Positions 3,666 through 5,365 of a stretch of 5,365 nucleotides of DNA are shown here, piece after piece. A program made the position numbers and the translations under genes. The first letter of the stretch is position 1. Each line of letters starts with the position of its first letter. The notes under the pieces are model-generated. The model did not search any database. It saw only the letters and a program-made list of their open reading frames with translations, and was not told the origin of the DNA. The stretch lies in the NCBI GenBank assembly GCA_002400085.1, contig DHEX01000152.1, positions 1 to 5,365 of the forward strand, read 5' to 3'. The stretch is from Clostridiaceae bacterium UBA4839 (lineage in GTDB: Bacteria; Bacillota; Clostridia; Clostridiales; Caloramatoraceae).

Positions 3666-5365
3666 TTATCTCTTATAAACGCTATATCCGAAGCCGCCTT
3701 CTCTTTTTATGTTGTACATTGCTTTATCTGCATTTGATATAATCTTCGTTATATCACTGCCGTCATCAGGATATATGCTTATCCCTATACTGGCGCCGAT
3801 GCTGATTTCACTGTTATAGTAAGTAAAAGGTTTGCTTAAAATATCCTCTATATCTTGTGCAAGATTTTTGGCTTCCTCAATATCATTAGAATGTCTTTTT
3901 AATATTAAGAACTCATCGCCCCCAAGCCTTCCTATTACAACATTATCATCAATCAAACTCTTTAATCTCTCTGAAGCACTTGAAAGTACGTAATCACCTG
4001 CCCTATGCCCAAACTTATCGTTTACTTCCTTAAAATTATCCAAATCCATAAAAAGAATAGAAAACTTTTCACCATTATCAAATTCTTTACTAATACATTC
4101 CATTATATTTTTTCTGTTTGGAAGCCCTGTTAAAACATCATAATATGCAAGCTTAATAATCATTTCATCTTTATTTTTTTTCTCAGTAATATCATCAAAT
4201 ATAAGGGCAAAATATCCAGGCTTTATACTATATATAACAAAGGAATACCATGCATTAAGCTCCTCTATATATATACTATCAACCTTTTTATGCTGATTTT
4301 CGCTTAACATGGCTTTTAAAAACTCCTTGCACTTATAAATATCCCTATTAATCCAAGGCATCACACTTGAAGCTTTTTTCCCTTCTATATCCTCTTTTTT
4401 AATGTTAAAATTTTTTGTGAATGCAATATTTGCTTCAATAATTAAAAAATCTTCAGGCTCTCCATTTTCATCATATAATACTTTATTGTATAAAAAGTTA
4501 CTTGATAAATTTGAAAAAAGCTGCCTGTATTTCTCCTGATTATCAAACATTTCTTCCTTGTTTTTCTCGAGATTTATAAATAAATCTTTGAATTTATTTC
4601 CAAGTTCTGAAATTTCATCATTGCCACTAATTACAACATCCGAAGATATATTCCCAGTTGCAGATACCTCATCTACAAAGCCCTTAATAACAGCAATTTT
4701 TTTAGTAACTATTTGATGAAGTAAAATTAAAATAGCAAGTGCTATTAAACATTCAATTAATATTAGTATGCATACAAAGCTGTGCACATCCTTTACAGCA
4801 ACATTATGGATATTCCTTGGGGCTACCGCTCTTATAGAAGCAATGGGTTTATCAAAAACATCCTTTACTAAAAAATAGCCTGATATACTGTTTCTATCAT
4901 CAAACTTAACAGACATATCTTCTTTATCAAAATTATAATCTTTAATATCCTGCAATGTCTCTATACTAAGGGATAAATTAAAATCTCTCGACAACCTGTA
5001 TAAAAAATTACTGCCTGCAGCTTTTCCTAAAATCAAAACTCCCCTGGGTTCCCCTGTTCCATCAGTTTTTACTATAGGAAGAGCAGAGACTAAAAATATA
5101 CCCTTTTCTGTTGAAATAAACCCACTCATTTCATTTTGCTTTTTGCTTGCTATAACTGGAACTATATCTTCTGTAATTTTTTTCTTTGCAGATGAATCGT
5201 TTATACCTAAGTAGTTTTGTACCGCTATGTCCTTTACTATTTTCCCTTCGTTATCTGAGAATATAACAAAATCGATATTTTGCTGCTGAAGTGAAGCTAA
5301 ATCTCTTAAATTTGCTTCAATATAATCATTGTTAAAATCCTTCATAAACTTATATGTATCATCCC
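3666..5365 (-). CDS. Membrane-bound diguanylate cyclase: CHASE4-TM-HAMP-PAS-GGDEF, N-terminus beyond the window
   Basis: This sensor enzyme would make the second messenger cyclic di-GMP from two GTP. The frame stays open to the window edge; bases 5365-5346 add a codon ending in GG and then DDTYKF before the Met at 5345, fitting the CHASE4 hallmark WDDTYxF. The real start and first membrane anchor are therefore outside. Numbering from Met 5345: extracytoplasmic CHASE4 domain to about 180; membrane segment 189-213; HAMP-like linker 211-263 with GNDEISELGNKF; PAS-like domain about 271-390 ending FDDITEKK; GGDEF domain 396-559. The latter has DVLTGLPNR (403-411), metal Asp434 in MDLDNFKEVND, substrate contacts Asn442 and Asp451, and an intact GGDEF (475-479). 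The inhibitory RxxD site is absent: DDNV sits there. No EAL domain follows, so it is predicted to be a synthase only. The ligand sensed is unknown. TAA lies directly against the repeat block. Confidence 0.93.
   Translation of the reverse strand, partial: DDTYKFMKDFNNDYIEANLRDLASLQQQNIDFVIFSDNEGKIVKDIAVQNYLGINDSSAKKKITEDIVPVIASKKQNEMSGFISTEKGIFLVSALPIVKTDGTGEPRGVLILGKAAGSNFLYRLSRDFNLSLSIETLQDIKDYNFDKEDMSVKFDDRNSISGYFLVKDVFDKPIASIRAVAPRNIHNVAVKDVHSFVCILILIECLIALAILILLHQIVTKKIAVIKGFVDEVSATGNISSDVVISGNDEISELGNKFKDLFINLEKNKEEMFDNQEKYRQLFSNLSSNFLYNKVLYDENGEPEDFLIIEANIAFTKNFNIKKEDIEGKKASSVMPWINRDIYKCKEFLKAMLSENQHKKVDSIYIEELNAWYSFVIYSIKPGYFALIFDDITEKKNKDEMIIKLAYYDVLTGLPNRKNIMECISKEFDNGEKFSILFMDLDNFKEVNDKFGHRAGDYVLSSASERLKSLIDDNVVIGRLGGDEFLILKRHSNDIEEAKNLAQDIEDILSKPFTYYNSEISIGASIGISIYPDDGSDITKIISNADKAMYNIKREGGFGYSVYKR

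Overview
The window is AT-rich DNA with Clostridium-like character: strong A/T third-position bias, AGAAAGGA/GAGGTG-type ribosome binding sites, sigma-A-like promoters, and proteins that read like low-GC Gram-positive (Clostridia) family members. This assignment comes from composition and family resemblance only; no database search was possible.

Layout: (1) 1-87 (+), the last 28 codons of an unrecognised gene entering from the left, followed by a structured non-coding stretch (82-207) with one composite hairpin and two mutually exclusive long AT-rich stem-loops. (2) 2605 down to 213 (-), a two-gene ABC transporter operon: a cytosolic ATPase, then a large 556-residue permease joined to it by a 4-base ATGA overlap. 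The operon has its own promoter at 2633-2661. (3) 2606-3000, a non-coding regulatory region between divergent genes. It carries the operon promoter, two tandem copies of a 26-bp repeat, and two candidate promoters for the rightward gene. (4) 3001-3531 (+), a cytoplasmic cyclophilin-type peptidyl-prolyl isomerase. (5) 3536-3665, a 130-bp block filling the gap between two convergent genes. It is bounded by imperfect terminal inverted repeats, contains nested hairpins and carries an inverted copy of the 26-bp repeat. (6) 3666-5365 (-), a membrane-bound diguanylate cyclase (CHASE4, TM, HAMP, PAS, GGDEF) whose N-terminus lies beyond the right edge.

The protein-coding content looks ordinary for a Clostridium-type chromosome: an ABC-2-type exporter, a protein-folding enzyme and a c-di-GMP signalling sensor, with no evidence that they form one pathway. 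The least explained part is the non-coding repeats. A short GC-richer motif (GGTGCCTGCCTCTT) flanks the cyclophilin gene in opposite orientations, and in the convergent gap it sits inside a MITE/REP-like palindromic block. I see no CRISPR array, tRNA, rRNA or complete transposase. No clearly new multi-gene system is evident; the repeat block is the best candidate for something undescribed.
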